A stretch of DNA of 64,000 bases from Alistipes sp. (GCA_017463615.1 JAFTOU010000059.1:1-64000), one strand, 5' to 3'; positions 8,665 to 17,667 are shown, counted from the first letter of the stretch. Notes: a model not told the origin generated them from the letters alone. A program made the numbers and translations.

Positions 8665-9951
8665 ATGAAAGTTATTAAAATATTCGCAATCGCACTCTTC
8701 AGCCTTGCCTTTACAGGCTGCTACGAGAAGTTTGACACCCCTGCAGCTCCTGCAGAGATGACAGACGAGATTATGCAGGCGCAGGGTATGGAGCTTCTTA
8801 CTATCGCCGAGCTGAAGGGTATGTTTGGAGAGCTGAACAACTCTGGCTCTACCAACTCGCAGGATGAGACTAAGTACAAGCGCTTTGTGCTCTCTGAGGA
8901 TGAGTGTACCGACTATGAGCTGCAGAATAACCGCTACATCGTGGGCAACTACTACATCAAGGGTAAGGTCGTAAGCAACGACGAGCAGGGCAATATCTAC
9001 AAGTCGCTCCATATCTTTGATGGCACGGCTGCTATTGAGCTTAAGCTCACTAACGGTCTTTTTGCCGACTTCCCTTGCAACCTTGACACTAAGGAGAGCT
9101 GCTGGGTGTATGTTCGCCTTGCTGGTCTCTATATGGGTAGCTTCCGTATGATGCTCTCTATCGGTGATATCCCAACCGAGAGCCTCAATGCCTACGGTAT
9201 CTACAAGTACTACGCAAACTCAAATATCGTATCGCCTAATAAGGTTGCTCTCCATGTCTTTAAGGGGGCAGATTGCACCCTTACTGAGGGCAAGAACGCT
9301 ACAGACGATATCTATGTAGTAGATAACTACGAGGAGTCAAAGACAATCTATAACGCTGCCTTCCTCGGCCGTCTTATCCGCTTCAATAACCTTCAGGTTA
9401 CCTATCGCGGTGTTAAGAATCAGAGTGGCGTAGAGCCTTACCCTGCCCTTACCAGCGGTAGCAATACCAACATCTACCCTAGCTGGCTCTGTACCAGCGG
9501 TATTATCGTAGATGGTGCTGTGCAGTATGTTGTTAGCAAGCCATGGTATAAGCTCGCCTACTCTATCAACAACATCTCGCTCTACGGTAGCATCGCACTC
9601 TGTTATCCAGAGGCTATGAGTACTACCCACGCCTCTACCCCTGGCTTCTATACTGCCCGCACAAGCGGTTACTCTCGCTTTGGCAGCAAGCCAGTACCAG
9701 CAGATGGCGCAAAGGGTAGCGTGCTTGCAATCTATGCAATCTACTCGCATAGCTTCAACTTCAGCCAGACCACCCGCGACCAGAGTGCAGCCTTCCAGCT
9801 CACCACCTGCCGCTTCCAGGACTTTATGCCTCAGTACTATAATAGCCTCTCAGAGGAGCAGCTCGTAGACCTTGAGGCGTGGATTGATGCGAATACTCCA
9901 GCGGAGTCTATTGATCTTCCGCAGACTCTGAAAGACGACGACATGGAGTAG
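8665..9951 (+). CDS. DUF5689-domain surface lipoprotein
   Basis: The 428-residue protein has a lipoprotein signal (FTGCYEKFD; Cys at about residue 19). A DUF5689-like region (about 90-400) contains an OB-like start (IKGKVVSNDEQGN) and recurring beta segments. The family is common in Bacteroidota next to TonB receptors and is thought to be a surface partner protein. It is the last gene of the set and may be the extracellular ligand-binding subunit for the receptor immediately upstream. Its stop codon abuts a copy of the 125-bp palindromic repeat, which may serve as the operon terminator. Confidence 0.75.
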   Translation: MKVIKIFAIALFSLAFTGCYEKFDTPAAPAEMTDEIMQAQGMELLTIAELKGMFGELNNSGSTNSQDETKYKRFVLSEDECTDYELQNNRYIVGNYYIKGKVVSNDEQGNIYKSLHIFDGTAAIELKLTNGLFADFPCNLDTKESCWVYVRLAGLYMGSFRMMLSIGDIPTESLNAYGIYKYYANSNIVSPNKVALHVFKGADCTLTEGKNATDDIYVVDNYEESKTIYNAAFLGRLIRFNNLQVTYRGVKNQSGVEPYPALTSGSNTNIYPSWLCTSGIIVDGAVQYVVSKPWYKLAYSINNISLYGSIALCYPEAMSTTHASTPGFYTARTSGYSRFGSKPVPADGAKGSVLAIYAIYSHSFNFSQTTRDQSAAFQLTTCRFQDFMPQYYNSLSEEQLVDLEAWIDANTPAESIDLPQTLKDDDME

Positions 9952-10077
9952 TTTTGTTGTGATAAGGCAGCATTAGCTGCACATCCCTCAAATCCCCGAA
10001 TGGGTAGTACGCTTTAGTACAACCCATCCGGGGATTTCTCACGATGCACACCTACTACCGCCTTCTGACAACAAAAT
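9952..10077 (+). repeat. Palindromic 3'-end element, copy 1
   Basis: Begins on the base after the stop TAG at 9949-9951. Terminal inverted arms are TTTTGTTGT and ACAACAAAA. The inner stem CCCCGAATGGGT pairs with ACCCATCCGGGG around the conserved apex GTACGCTTTAGTAC. Five other copies are at 10088, 32576, 40499, 58740 and 61488. Confidence 0.85.
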
Positions 10078-10087
10078 GGGTTGTGCT

Positions 10088-10205
10088 ATTTTAGTGTAGT
10101 TGCGGCATATCGCGTAAAAAGCCCAGCGATGGATAGTACTTAGGTTGTACAGCCATTGCTGGGCTTTTAGGGATGTGTCGCAAATGCGCCACTATCACTA
10201 TAAAT
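10088..10205 (-). repeat. Palindromic 3'-end element, copy 2 (minus orientation)
   Basis: Read on the minus strand it has the family order: GTGATAGTGGCGCA arm, CACATCCCT, inner stem AGCCCAGCAATGG, apex GTACAACCTAAGTAC, complementary stem, terminal arm. In this orientation it begins right after the U-tract of the SRP RNA gene, so like the other copies it lies just 3' of the gene it shares a strand with. The apex loop departs from the consensus. Confidence 0.8.
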
Positions 10206-10211
10206 AAAAAA

Positions 10212-10308
10212 GGGTAAGCTACTTATATCGCACCGCTACAACCGCATACCCTTGCTCAATTCCTTGCCTGGGGGAGTTCTGCAGGAGCTGGTCGTATAAG
10301 ACTTACCC
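10212..10308 (-). ncRNA. ffs: Signal recognition particle RNA (4.5S-type)
   Basis: On the minus strand this 97-nt segment begins GGGTAAG and ends CTTACCC, so the ends pair. It then runs into CTTTTTTATT, a terminator. The centre holds CCCCCAGG followed by GGAA and AGCAAGGG, the asymmetric and symmetric loops and tetraloop region of SRP domain IV that bind Ffh. The size fits the short SRP RNAs of Bacteroidota. A consensus promoter (TTTG, 20 bases, TACTTTTG) lies just upstream. The assignment rests on motif and fold by eye; a covariance-model search would settle it. Confidence 0.85.
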
Positions 10309-10313
10309 GAGTG

Positions 10314-10345
10314 CAAAAGTAGAACTTTTTTTGTATCTTTGCAAA
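10314..10345 (-). promoter_or_regulatory. SRP RNA promoter (TTTG-20-TACTTTTG)
   Basis: On the minus strand TTTG (complement of 10342-10345) and TACTTTTG (complement of 10314-10321) are 20 bases apart, the spacing expected for a Bacteroidota -33/-7 promoter. The RNA start follows 5 bases later. The site overlaps the divergent mltG promoter at 10334-10341. Confidence 0.75.
10334..10341 (+). promoter_or_regulatory. mltG -7 box (TATCTTTG)
   Basis: TATCTTTG lies 13 bases before the ATG at 10355. It lies within the segment that would be coding if the upstream in-frame TTG at 10331 were used, which argues for the ATG. It overlaps the -33 region of the divergent SRP RNA promoter. Confidence 0.65.
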
Positions 10346-10354
10346 AAATTGGCT

Positions 10355-11386
10355 ATGAAAGTAAATTTTCTTAAAAAAATATTTGTTTGCGGCATTGCTT
10401 TGGGTGGCTTTGTCGCTGTGGCTCTGATAGTTGCGTACAATAGCTTCTATGGCAAGGCGGTTGAGGATAATTACACTATTTATATCACGCCCCAGAGCAA
10501 TTACGACGATTTTGCAGCTGAAATTAAGGGTCAGCTCTCCTCGTCGCTTAAATCTAAGGCCTTTGATATCTACGCTTCGCGTCTAAATCTTAGCGAGCGA
10601 CTCAAGGCGGGACACTATGTTGTTGGTCAGGGTGCGAGTGTGATAAAGGTGGTGCGTATGTTTGCTCTTGGCGAGCAGACCCCTGTAGATGTTGTTGTTG
10701 GAGGTGCGCGTACCCTTCCGCAGTTGGCGGGGCGACTCTCTAAGCAGATTATGGCAGACTCGGCTACCCTACTCAAGGCTATGCAGGATAAGCAGCTGCG
10801 TGCATCGCTGGGTTACAAGCGCGACTCACTCATCGCTATGTTTGTCCCTAACACCTACCAGCTCTACTGGACCGTATCGCCTAAGAGTCTGCTGGAGCGT
10901 ATGAAGCGCGAGTCGGATGCCTTCTGGAACGACTCTCGTCGTGCAAAGCTCAAGGCTGCGGGGCTTACGCAATATCAGGCTATGACGCTGGCATCTATAG
11001 TCTACGAGGAGACCAAGAATCGTGGCGAGATGCCGCGCATTGCGGGCGTATATATCAACCGTCTGCGCAAGGGTATTCCGTTGCAGGCCTGCCCTACGGT
11101 GAAGTATGCTATGGGTGATTTTTCGCTTACGCGCATACTCTACAAGCATCTGCGATATGACTCCCCTTTCAATACCTATCGCAATGCGGGTCTGCCACCA
11201 GTACCTATCTGCATACCGAGCATTGCAGCCATTGACGCGGTGCTGAACTACGAGAAGAGCGACTACCTATACTTCTGTGCTAAGCCAGAGTTTGATGGCA
11301 CGCACAACTTCGCCCGTACGCTGAGCGAGCACAACGCCAACTCGCGAAAGTATAACGAGGCGCTGAAGAAGTTGAAAAGCAAGTAG
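10355..11386 (+). CDS. mltG: Endolytic transglycosylase MltG (YceG-like)
   Basis: The 343-residue protein has one N-terminal membrane helix (about 8-28) and a YceG-like periplasmic domain. The signature GLTQYQAMTLASIVYEET contains the catalytic glutamate of the ASIVxxET motif (residues 213-220), followed by RIAGVYINRL and the substrate motif GIPLQACPTVKYA. MltG cuts nascent peptidoglycan strands near the membrane and is thought to set glycan chain length. The ATG at 10355 is preferred over a TTG at 10331 because that TTG lies inside the promoter. The gene appears monocistronic and ends at a bidirectional terminator. Confidence 0.93.
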   Translation: MKVNFLKKIFVCGIALGGFVAVALIVAYNSFYGKAVEDNYTIYITPQSNYDDFAAEIKGQLSSSLKSKAFDIYASRLNLSERLKAGHYVVGQGASVIKVVRMFALGEQTPVDVVVGGARTLPQLAGRLSKQIMADSATLLKAMQDKQLRASLGYKRDSLIAMFVPNTYQLYWTVSPKSLLERMKRESDAFWNDSRRAKLKAAGLTQYQAMTLASIVYEETKNRGEMPRIAGVYINRLRKGIPLQACPTVKYAMGDFSLTRILYKHLRYDSPFNTYRNAGLPPVPICIPSIAAIDAVLNYEKSDYLYFCAKPEFDGTHNFARTLSEHNANSRKYNEALKKLKSK

Positions 11387-11391
11387 AAGAA

Positions 11392-11416
11392 AAAACCTCC
11401 CAAATCGGGAGGTTTT
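11392..11416. terminator. Bidirectional terminator between convergent genes
   Basis: A 10-bp stem AAAACCTCCC/GGGAGGTTTT with a 5-base loop has a T-rich run on each strand. It lies between mltG (plus) and the DUF4293 gene (minus) and can end both. Confidence 0.85.
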
Positions 11417-11419
11417 CTT

Positions 11420-11893
11420 TTATCTTATTCTATCAATGGAGCGGACAAGCAGCTCGTCGCGCAGGATGGCTCGCATAGCAAGCACCGTGAAGATGACCGA
11501 GATTATCGGCATAAGGACTGGGAAGCGGAAGACCACATTTGCCCAAGTGATGTCAAAGTCGGCGAAGATATTTGTGCATACAGCGTATGTGAAGGCTGCT
11601 GTGAGTAGCAACGAGCCGATAAGCAGCACGCACAGCACACCACAGAGGCGAATCTGCAGCGGGCGATTCTTATATAGGAAGATGGTCACAAATGGCAGTG
11701 CGGTAGACAGAGCCAGTATTGCGCCCAGCCAAGCCACAGTGTGTGATAGAACGCCGTCAGCATCCGAAATAGCAAAAGCCGAGAGGGTTACCTGATGTCC
11801 GTCTACACCGATGTAAACCAGTGAGCAGCAGAGCGTTACAACCATAAGTAGTGTAACAATCATTAGGTAGAAGGTCTGTATTCGTTGAATCAT
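11420..11893 (-). CDS. DUF4293 family membrane protein
   Basis: This 157-residue protein has about four predicted membrane helices, starting with MIQRIQTFYLMIVTLLMVVTL; the MIQRIQT start is typical of DUF4293 proteins in Bacteroidota. The function is unknown. Its start overlaps the stop of the upstream glycosyltransferase gene by 4 bases (ATGA-type), so the two are translationally coupled in a three-gene minus-strand operon with a DUF4199 protein. Confidence 0.75.
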   Translation of the reverse strand: MIQRIQTFYLMIVTLLMVVTLCCSLVYIGVDGHQVTLSAFAISDADGVLSHTVAWLGAILALSTALPFVTIFLYKNRPLQIRLCGVLCVLLIGSLLLTAAFTYAVCTNIFADFDITWANVVFRFPVLMPIISVIFTVLAMRAILRDELLVRSIDRIR

Positions 11894-12846
11894 AATCGCT
11901 TGTCTATTAAGTACTTATTTCTGTCGCTTGAGTTTCTGTTTATCAGCTCACCCAAGAAGCCTGCGAGGAAGAGCTGCACGCCGAGGATGATTGTCAGTAT
12001 AGCCAAGTAGAAGAGAGGCTGGTCGGTTACGGCACGCAGGGGCAGGTCCATAACCTGCTTATAAATCTTACTGCCGATAACCCAGCAGGTGGTAAAGCCT
12101 CCGATAAGGAACATCAGCGTACCCAATCCGCCGAAGAAGTACATCGGCGAGCGACCGAAGCGCGACATAAAGGTTACGGAGATAAGGTCCAAATAGCCCT
12201 TTATCATACGCTCCATACCGAACTTTGAGACGCCATACTTGCGTGCTTGGTGGTGTACCTCCTTCTCGCCAATGCGCTTAAAACCTGCATAGCGGGCAAG
12301 AATAGGGATGTAGCGGTGCATCTCACCATAGACCTCAATAGACTTTACGACACTCTTGCGGTAGCACTTGAGTCCGCAGTTGAAGTCGTGGAGCTTAATG
12401 CCCGAGACGGTACGGGCTGTCCAGTTGAAGAACTTGCTCGGCAGGCGCTTGCCTATAGGGTCGTAACGCTTGCGCTTCCAGCCTGAGACAAGGTCGTAGC
12501 CCTGCTCCAGCACCATACGGCGCATCTCTGGTATCTCGTCCGGAGAGTCCTGCAAATCGGCATCCATAGTGAATACCACCTCGCCCTGAGCAGCCTCAAA
12601 GCCGCAATAGAGGGCGGCACTCTTGCCGTAGTTGCGCATAAAGTGGATAGCCTTGATGCGCTCGCCATACTGCTGCTTAAGCGACTCTACAACATCCCAC
12701 GAGCCATCATCAGAGCCGTCGTCAATCATCACAACCTCGTACGAGAGCGACTCAGCCTTGCATACGCGGTCAATCCACTGCATCAGCTCGGGCAGGGACT
12801 CACGCTCGTTATAGAGGGGTACTACAACAGAAACATCTAAAGCCAT
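11890..12846 (-). CDS. Family 2 glycosyltransferase, DPM1/GtrB-like, membrane-anchored
   Basis: The 318-residue protein has a GT-A domain: SVVVPLYNERESLPEL at the start, the nucleotide-binding MIDDGSDDGS, the DxD-type DADLQDSP motif (about 95-102), and two C-terminal membrane helices (about 230-255 and 270-295). This architecture belongs to polyprenyl-phosphate glycosyltransferases (bactoprenol glucosyl/mannosyl transferases), which load a sugar on a lipid carrier for later transfer outside the cytoplasm. The sugar cannot be read from the sequence. It lies 2 bases downstream of the DUF4199 gene and overlaps the DUF4293 gene, an arrangement common in Bacteroidota. Confidence 0.88.
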   Translation of the reverse strand: MALDVSVVVPLYNERESLPELMQWIDRVCKAESLSYEVVMIDDGSDDGSWDVVESLKQQYGERIKAIHFMRNYGKSAALYCGFEAAQGEVVFTMDADLQDSPDEIPEMRRMVLEQGYDLVSGWKRKRYDPIGKRLPSKFFNWTARTVSGIKLHDFNCGLKCYRKSVVKSIEVYGEMHRYIPILARYAGFKRIGEKEVHHQARKYGVSKFGMERMIKGYLDLISVTFMSRFGRSPMYFFGGLGTLMFLIGGFTTCWVIGSKIYKQVMDLPLRAVTDQPLFYLAILTIILGVQLFLAGFLGELINRNSSDRNKYLIDKRL

Positions 12847-12848
12847 TG

Positions 12849-13439
12849 TTACTCGTTGTTATTTGTGTCAAATAGGTTTGCGTCCTTCTTAACCACGCCA
12901 GCGATGATAAGCGCTACAATCATACCCCATACAGCATAGCTCCATACAGAGGAGAATATGGTGGCGAAGATTGAAGGCTCAGGCTGGGCTGCCATCTGTG
13001 CGAAGAGCTGCTTGTAGGTGCCCATCATTGCAGAGGTCTCGGGGTTGGACTCAAGGATGCCCTTTACAGAGCTAATCATAGCCTCGGTGTAGGCCTTGTG
13101 GCCGATGACAAGGTTGTGCAGGATGTAGCGACCCAAGCCGACAATAACGCCTGCAAGTGCCGAGATAGATGTTACATAGCTCCAGCCAGCGCCGTAGCTG
13201 AACATCTTAACATCGCTCTGCAGTGCCATAACCTCTACAGAGAAACTCTTGGCGAAGCGATAGAGCATCCAGACAAAGAGTACGGCAGAGAACAGCATCT
13301 CAATGCACATAACCGAGTACCAAGTGGTAGTGCCGCCATAGACTACAGCGCACTGCTCAAAGATGTGTGAACAGAGCATAATAAAGCCAAAAATGGCACC
13401 CCTGGTCATCACGCTATTCAAAAATAGATTCTGTTTCAT
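12849..13439 (-). CDS. DUF4199 family membrane protein
   Basis: This 196-residue protein has about four hydrophobic helices and the N-terminal pattern typical of DUF4199 (TRGAIFGFIMLCSHIFEQ). Its molecular function is unknown. It is the first gene of the operon DUF4199-GT2-DUF4293, with 2 bases to the glycosyltransferase. A TATCTTTG promoter box lies 28 bases upstream. A role in assembling or regulating the glycosyltransferase is only suggested by the conserved neighbourhood. Confidence 0.75.
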   Translation of the reverse strand: MKQNLFLNSVMTRGAIFGFIMLCSHIFEQCAVVYGGTTTWYSVMCIEMLFSAVLFVWMLYRFAKSFSVEVMALQSDVKMFSYGAGWSYVTSISALAGVIVGLGRYILHNLVIGHKAYTEAMISSVKGILESNPETSAMMGTYKQLFAQMAAQPEPSIFATIFSSVWSYAVWGMIVALIIAGVVKKDANLFDTNNNE

Positions 13440-13467
13440 AGAATGTTTGTTCTATATGTTTAATGCA

Positions 13468-13475
13468 CAAAGATA
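13468..13475 (-). promoter_or_regulatory. -7 box (TATCTTTG) of the DUF4199 operon
   Basis: The minus-strand TATCTTTG is 28 bases before the ATG at 13439, the best consensus match in this divergent intergenic region. Confidence 0.6.
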
Positions 13476-13580
13476 GTAAAAAAGTGGGAAATAGACTCCG
13501 TCGTGCATCTTTTGAGAGATAAAATTGATAAAAATGTATATGATTTGCAGCCCTAAATATAAAAATGTCAGATTTTTTGT

Positions 13581-13588
13581 TATATTTG
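13581..13588 (+). promoter_or_regulatory. -7 box (TATATTTG) of the barrel-potABCD operon
   Basis: TATATTTGC lies 32 bases before the ATG at 13621. No clear -33 TTTG is seen at 19-21 bases. No other promoter is visible before potD, so the whole 5-kb set is probably one transcript. Confidence 0.6.
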
Positions 13589-13620
13589 CACCCTGAACCA
13601 TCCTTTATTATTTATGGTAG

Positions 13621-14688
13621 ATGAGAAAAATATTTGTTCTGGCAGTAGCTGCGCTAAGCTACTTTTGTACCTACTCGCAAGAGGCTAAGGCATCAGACAA
13701 TGTTCCAACGCTGATAATCTCGCCTCGATTTGAAGTGAACCCTTACATCCGAACAGGCAGTGAGGGATATACTGGCGTGGATTTCGGCACATCTTCCCTA
13801 TACACACTCTTTGAAGGCTCAGTGGGCGAACATTTCAGCTACTCAATGAGCAATCACTGGCTAAGTACAGATCCTAAGTCGCTCTATCAGAATGCGTTTC
13901 GTTCTGACGATGTGGACTTTATAGACTGGCTCACGCTGAGCTACAATGTAGGACAATTCACATTCACACTCGGTAAGGATATGCTTGCCATAGGCGGCTA
14001 CGAGCTGGACCCTATGGATGTGGATCAGCATCCGACACTCTGCTCTACATTCTGGCATAACTGCGCGATATATCAGTGGTCTGCGCGCGTGGAGTATATG
14101 ACCCCTGACGAGGCGTCGTCTGTGGCTTTCCAGTTCGGTACATCCCCATTTGGCGAATATCCATTCCGTAGTAAATTGTTCTCCTACTCGCTTATCTGGT
14201 ATGGCGAGTATGGCTGCTTTGCCCCTATATGGTCGGCAAATATGGTTGAGTACGACCGTGGCGTATTTGTAAAGATGGCGTCGCTGGGCAATGGCTTCTA
14301 CTTTGGCGATGTTGCTATTGAGGCGGATGTGATGTACAAGCATCTGAACTATGATGGTCACAACCACGAGCTGTCGGCTGTATGCAAGGTGGGTTATACC
14401 TTTGCTGACAAGGTGGAGGTATTTGCAAAGGGCGGCTATGAGTACCGCTCAGGCATTGACATCTTTGGATATGATGCGGAGGACGAGTGGAGCTTCATCC
14501 CGACAGATGCCTCGGCAAAGGGCTACGCATTCTATGGCGGTGGTGTGAACTACTACCCACTCCGAAACAGCAAGGACCTGCGTCTGCACGCAGTAGTTGG
14601 CGCAAATAACTATGCCAAGAGCGTGGCTCTGAGCATTGGTGCGACATATCACTTTAACTTAACAGAAACTATTGGCAAACGAAGATAA
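13621..14688 (+). CDS. Predicted outer-membrane beta-barrel (porin-like) protein
   Basis: The 355-residue protein has a signal peptide (cleavage near CTYSQ, residue about 20) and many amphipathic beta-strands with aromatic girdles, ending in [10 protein letters not shown] before a short tail. Glycine- and aromatic-rich strands such as [21 protein letters not shown] resemble phosphate-selective or general porins of Bacteroidota. It lies one base before potA, so it is transcriptionally and probably translationally linked to a polyamine ABC importer. That suggests it passes polyamines across the outer membrane (inference). No close family can be named from the sequence alone. Confidence 0.7.
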   Translation: MRKIFVLAVAALSYFCTYSQEAKASDNVPTLIISPRFEVNPYIRTGSEGYTGVDFGTSSLYTLFEGSVGEHFSYSMSNHWLSTDPKSLYQNAFRSDDVDFIDWLTLSYNVGQFTFTLGKDMLAIGGYELDPMDVDQHPTLCSTFWHNCAIYQWSARVEYMTPDEASSVAFQFGTSPFGEYPFRSKLFSYSLIWYGEYGCFAPIWSANMVEYDRGVFVKMASLGNGFYFGDVAIEADVMYKHLNYDGHNHELSAVCKVGYTFADKVEVFAKGGYEYRSGIDIFGYDAEDEWSFIPTDASAKGYAFYGGGVNYYPLRNSKDLRLHAVVGANNYAKSVALSIGATYHFNLTETIGKRR

Positions 14689-14689
14689 A

Positions 14690-16075
14690 ATGACGAATCA
14701 GAACAACTGTATCATTAAGATTGAGCACCTGTCAAAGGCATTTGGCGATAAGGTGGTGCTTGACGATATCAATCTTGATATTCGCCGTGGCGAGTTTGTG
14801 ACCCTGCTCGGTCCATCGGGATGCGGTAAGACTACCCTACTGAGAATGATTGCAGGTTTTCTTAAGGCCGACTCGGGCGTGATTGCAATGGAGGGGACGG
14901 ATATATCCGATACGCCGCCACACCGTCGTCCGCTAAATACGGTCTTTCAGCGATATGCGCTATTCCCACATCTGAATGTCTACGACAATATAGCCTTTGG
15001 CCTGAAGCTGAACAAGGTACCTTCTGCGGAGATTGATAGCCGTGTTCGTAAGGCGCTCAAGATGGTGAGTATGACCGACTATGAGGACCGCGATGTGAAC
15101 TCCCTCTCGGGTGGTCAGCAGCAGCGTGTAGCTATCGCTCGCGCGATTGTAAACCGTCCGAAGGTGCTGTTGCTGGACGAGCCTCTGGCTGCCCTTGACC
15201 TGAAGATGCGCAAGGATATGCAGATGGAGCTTAAGCAGATGCACCAGGAGCTGGGTATCACATTTATCTATGTGACTCACGACCAGGAGGAGGCGCTGAC
15301 CCTCTCGGACACCGTGGTGGTTATGAGCGACGGTAAGATTCAGCAGATAGGCACACCTATAGATATATATAACGAGCCAGTGAACTCGTTTGTGGCGGAC
15401 TTTATCGGCGAGAGTAACATCCTCAATGCAACGATGATACGCGACCGCGAGGTGGAGTTTATCGGCCATACATTTGAGTGCGTGGACGAGGGCTTTGGTA
15501 TCAATGCGCCTGTGGATGTTGTCGTGCGACCAGAGGATATCTACATCATCGCCAATGCGGAGAACGCCAAGTTTACGGGCGAGGTTAAGTCCTGCATATT
15601 CAAGGGCGTGCACTACGAGATGTTTGTAGAGACCGACAAGGGCTATGAGCTTATGCTTCAGGACTATAACGCCTTTGAGGTGGGTAGTACTGTGGGTATG
15701 TTTATCAAGCCGTCGGATATCCATGTGATGCAGAAAGAGCGCACCTGCAACACCTTTGAGGGTAAGATGACATCCCCTACAACCGTGCAGATTCTCGGCG
15801 CTGAGTTTGAGTGCGGCGAGTGCGGTCTGCAGGCTGGCGAGGAGGTCTATGTCTCTGTGAACTTTGACCGCGTGGAGCTGCTGGACAACAAGGAGGATGG
15901 AACGGTTATGGGCGAGGTGGAGTTTATCCTCTACAAGGGTAACCGCTACCACCTGACCGTACTTACAGACGAGGGCGAGAAGGTCTATGTAGATACAAAC
16001 GATATCTGGGATAAGGGCGATATCGTGGGTATATCCGTGGCTGCTGCCGATTTACACATTACAAAGAGAGTTTAG
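14690..16075 (+). CDS. potA: Polyamine ABC transporter ATPase PotA with duplicated TOBE domains
   Basis: The 461-residue ATPase drives spermidine/putrescine uptake. Walker A is [11 protein letters not shown], the Q-loop FQRYALFPH, the signature [14 protein letters not shown] and Walker [13 protein letters not shown], followed by the switch His in YVTHDQEEA. The C-terminus is longer than in classical PotA (about 380 residues) and appears to hold two TOBE-like units (about 240-350 and 365-461) with parallel motifs ending IKPSDIHVM and VAAADLHIT. The ATG at 14690, one base after the upstream stop, is preferred over an in-frame TTG at 14672 that overlaps the upstream gene. PotB starts 3 bases downstream. 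Confidence 0.92.
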   Translation: MTNQNNCIIKIEHLSKAFGDKVVLDDINLDIRRGEFVTLLGPSGCGKTTLLRMIAGFLKADSGVIAMEGTDISDTPPHRRPLNTVFQRYALFPHLNVYDNIAFGLKLNKVPSAEIDSRVRKALKMVSMTDYEDRDVNSLSGGQQQRVAIARAIVNRPKVLLLDEPLAALDLKMRKDMQMELKQMHQELGITFIYVTHDQEEALTLSDTVVVMSDGKIQQIGTPIDIYNEPVNSFVADFIGESNILNATMIRDREVEFIGHTFECVDEGFGINAPVDVVVRPEDIYIIANAENAKFTGEVKSCIFKGVHYEMFVETDKGYELMLQDYNAFEVGSTVGMFIKPSDIHVMQKERTCNTFEGKMTSPTTVQILGAEFECGECGLQAGEEVYVSVNFDRVELLDNKEDGTVMGEVEFILYKGNRYHLTVLTDEGEKVYVDTNDIWDKGDIVGISVAAADLHITKRV

Positions 16076-16078
16076 CAG

Positions 16079-16867
16079 ATGAAGTTCAATATCTTTTCGC
16101 GTCGCTCAAGCTGGGCACTACCCTACGCGCTCTTCTTAGGCTTCTTTGTGGCACTGCCGTTGGTGCTCATCGTAATCTACGCCTTCACAAATAGCGCGGG
16201 CGAGTTCTCGATGGTAAACTTCCGCAAGTTCCTGCTTCAGCCTGAGGCGGTAAATACATTTATATACTCTATCGGTATTGCGCTGGTGACTACCTTCCTC
16301 TGCATACTGCTGGGCTACCCTGCGGCGTATATCTTGAGCAACAAGAGCCTTAACCGCTCGCAGACAACTGTGCTGCTCTTTATCCTGCCGATGTGGATAA
16401 ACATCCTTGTGCGTACGCTGGCTACAGTGGCTCTGTTTGACTTTGTGCACCTGCCGTTGGGTGAGGGTGCGCTGATATTCGGTATGGTGTATAACTTCCT
16501 GCCATTTATGATATACCCTATCTACAACACCCTGCAGAAGATGGACCACTCGCTCATTGAGGCTGCGGAGGACCTGGGTGCCAAGCCGAGTACGGTATTC
16601 TGGAAGGTTACCGTGCCACTCTCTATGCCTGGCGTGACAAGTGGTATAATGATGGTATTTATGCCTACAATCTCCACCTTTGCTATCGCGGAGTTGCTGA
16701 CGATGAACAACATCAAGCTCTTCGGTACAACGATTCAGGAGAATATCAATAACGGAATGTGGAACTACGGCGCTGCGCTGTCACTCATTATGTTGGTGAT
16801 TATCGGCATTACCTCGCTATTCTCGGATGGCGACGAGCAGAGCCAAAATGAGGGAGGAATCATCTGA
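16079..16867 (+). CDS. potB: Polyamine ABC transporter permease PotB
   Basis: This 262-residue inner-membrane permease has six predicted helices and the EAA loop EAAEDLGAKPSTVFWKVTVP that docks onto the ATPase. The first helix and YAFTNSAGEFSMVNF are typical of PotB. Its stop overlaps the potC start by one base (TGATG). With PotC it forms the heterodimeric channel of the importer. Confidence 0.92.
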   Translation: MKFNIFSRRSSWALPYALFLGFFVALPLVLIVIYAFTNSAGEFSMVNFRKFLLQPEAVNTFIYSIGIALVTTFLCILLGYPAAYILSNKSLNRSQTTVLLFILPMWINILVRTLATVALFDFVHLPLGEGALIFGMVYNFLPFMIYPIYNTLQKMDHSLIEAAEDLGAKPSTVFWKVTVPLSMPGVTSGIMMVFMPTISTFAIAELLTMNNIKLFGTTIQENINNGMWNYGAALSLIMLVIIGITSLFSDGDEQSQNEGGII

Positions 16868-17667
16868 TGAAGAAGTTTTTTGCTCAATCATACCTCTGGT
16901 TGCTGCTTGCCCTGCTCTATGCACCGATTATCATCATCGGCGTATTCTCGTTCACCGAGGCTAAGGTGCTGGGCAACTGGACGGGCTTCTCTACCAAGCT
17001 CTACACCTCGCTATTTTCGGGCGGTGTGAGTGGCGGTCTGCTCTCGGCGGTGGAGAACACCCTCACCATTGCACTTATCGCTGCTGCGGTATCTACCCTG
17101 CTGGGTAGCATTGCCGCTATAGGTATACACAATATGCGCGGTCGTAAGCGTCAGGTGATAACCTTTCTTAACAACATCCCGATGCTCAACCCCGATATTA
17201 TTACGGGTATCTCGCTCTTCCTGCTCTTTGTCAGCATAGGGCTTACGCAGGGATATATCACCGTGGTGCTTGCCCATATAGCCTTCTGTACGCCGTATGT
17301 GGTGCTGAGCGTTATGCCACGCCTGCAGCAGATGAACCCCAACATCTATGAGGCGGCGTTGGACTTAGGTGCTACCCCATTTCAGGCGCTGCGCAAGGTT
17401 ATCATCCCAGAGATTCGTCCGGGTATGATTTCGGGCTTTATACTCGCCTTTACCCTCTCTATTGACGACTTCGCCGTAACAATATTTACCAAGGGTAATC
17501 AGGGACTGGAGACCCTCAGTACATTCATCTACGCCGATGCGCGCAAGGGAGGTCTTACCCCAGAGCTGCGCCCACTATCAACTATCATCTTTGTGACGGT
17601 GCTGCTGTTGCTCATTATTATCAATGTCCGCTCGCGTCGTGCGGCTCGTAAAATGGAGAATATCTAA
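16867..17667 (+). CDS. potC: Polyamine ABC transporter permease PotC
   Basis: The 266-residue permease has about six helices and the EAA loop EAALDLGATPFQALRKVIIP. The conserved SIDDFAVTIF of PotC proteins is present at about 200-209. It overlaps potB and potD by one base at each end, consistent with translational coupling and fixed stoichiometry. Confidence 0.92.
   Translation: MKKFFAQSYLWLLLALLYAPIIIIGVFSFTEAKVLGNWTGFSTKLYTSLFSGGVSGGLLSAVENTLTIALIAAAVSTLLGSIAAIGIHNMRGRKRQVITFLNNIPMLNPDIITGISLFLLFVSIGLTQGYITVVLAHIAFCTPYVVLSVMPRLQQMNPNIYEAALDLGATPFQALRKVIIPEIRPGMISGFILAFTLSIDDFAVTIFTKGNQGLETLSTFIYADARKGGLTPELRPLSTIIFVTVLLLLIIINVRSRRAARKMENI

Noticed and set aside
5788-9951. The receptor and lipoprotein as a SusC/SusD pair
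   Set aside because: The lipoprotein lacks the SusD helical TPR-like sequence and instead looks like DUF5689; the receptor is better called a general TonB-dependent receptor.
14960-15952. 330-codon minus-strand frame inside potA
   Set aside because: Antisense shadow; His/Leu-rich composition typical of reverse reading of potA, which has all ABC motifs.
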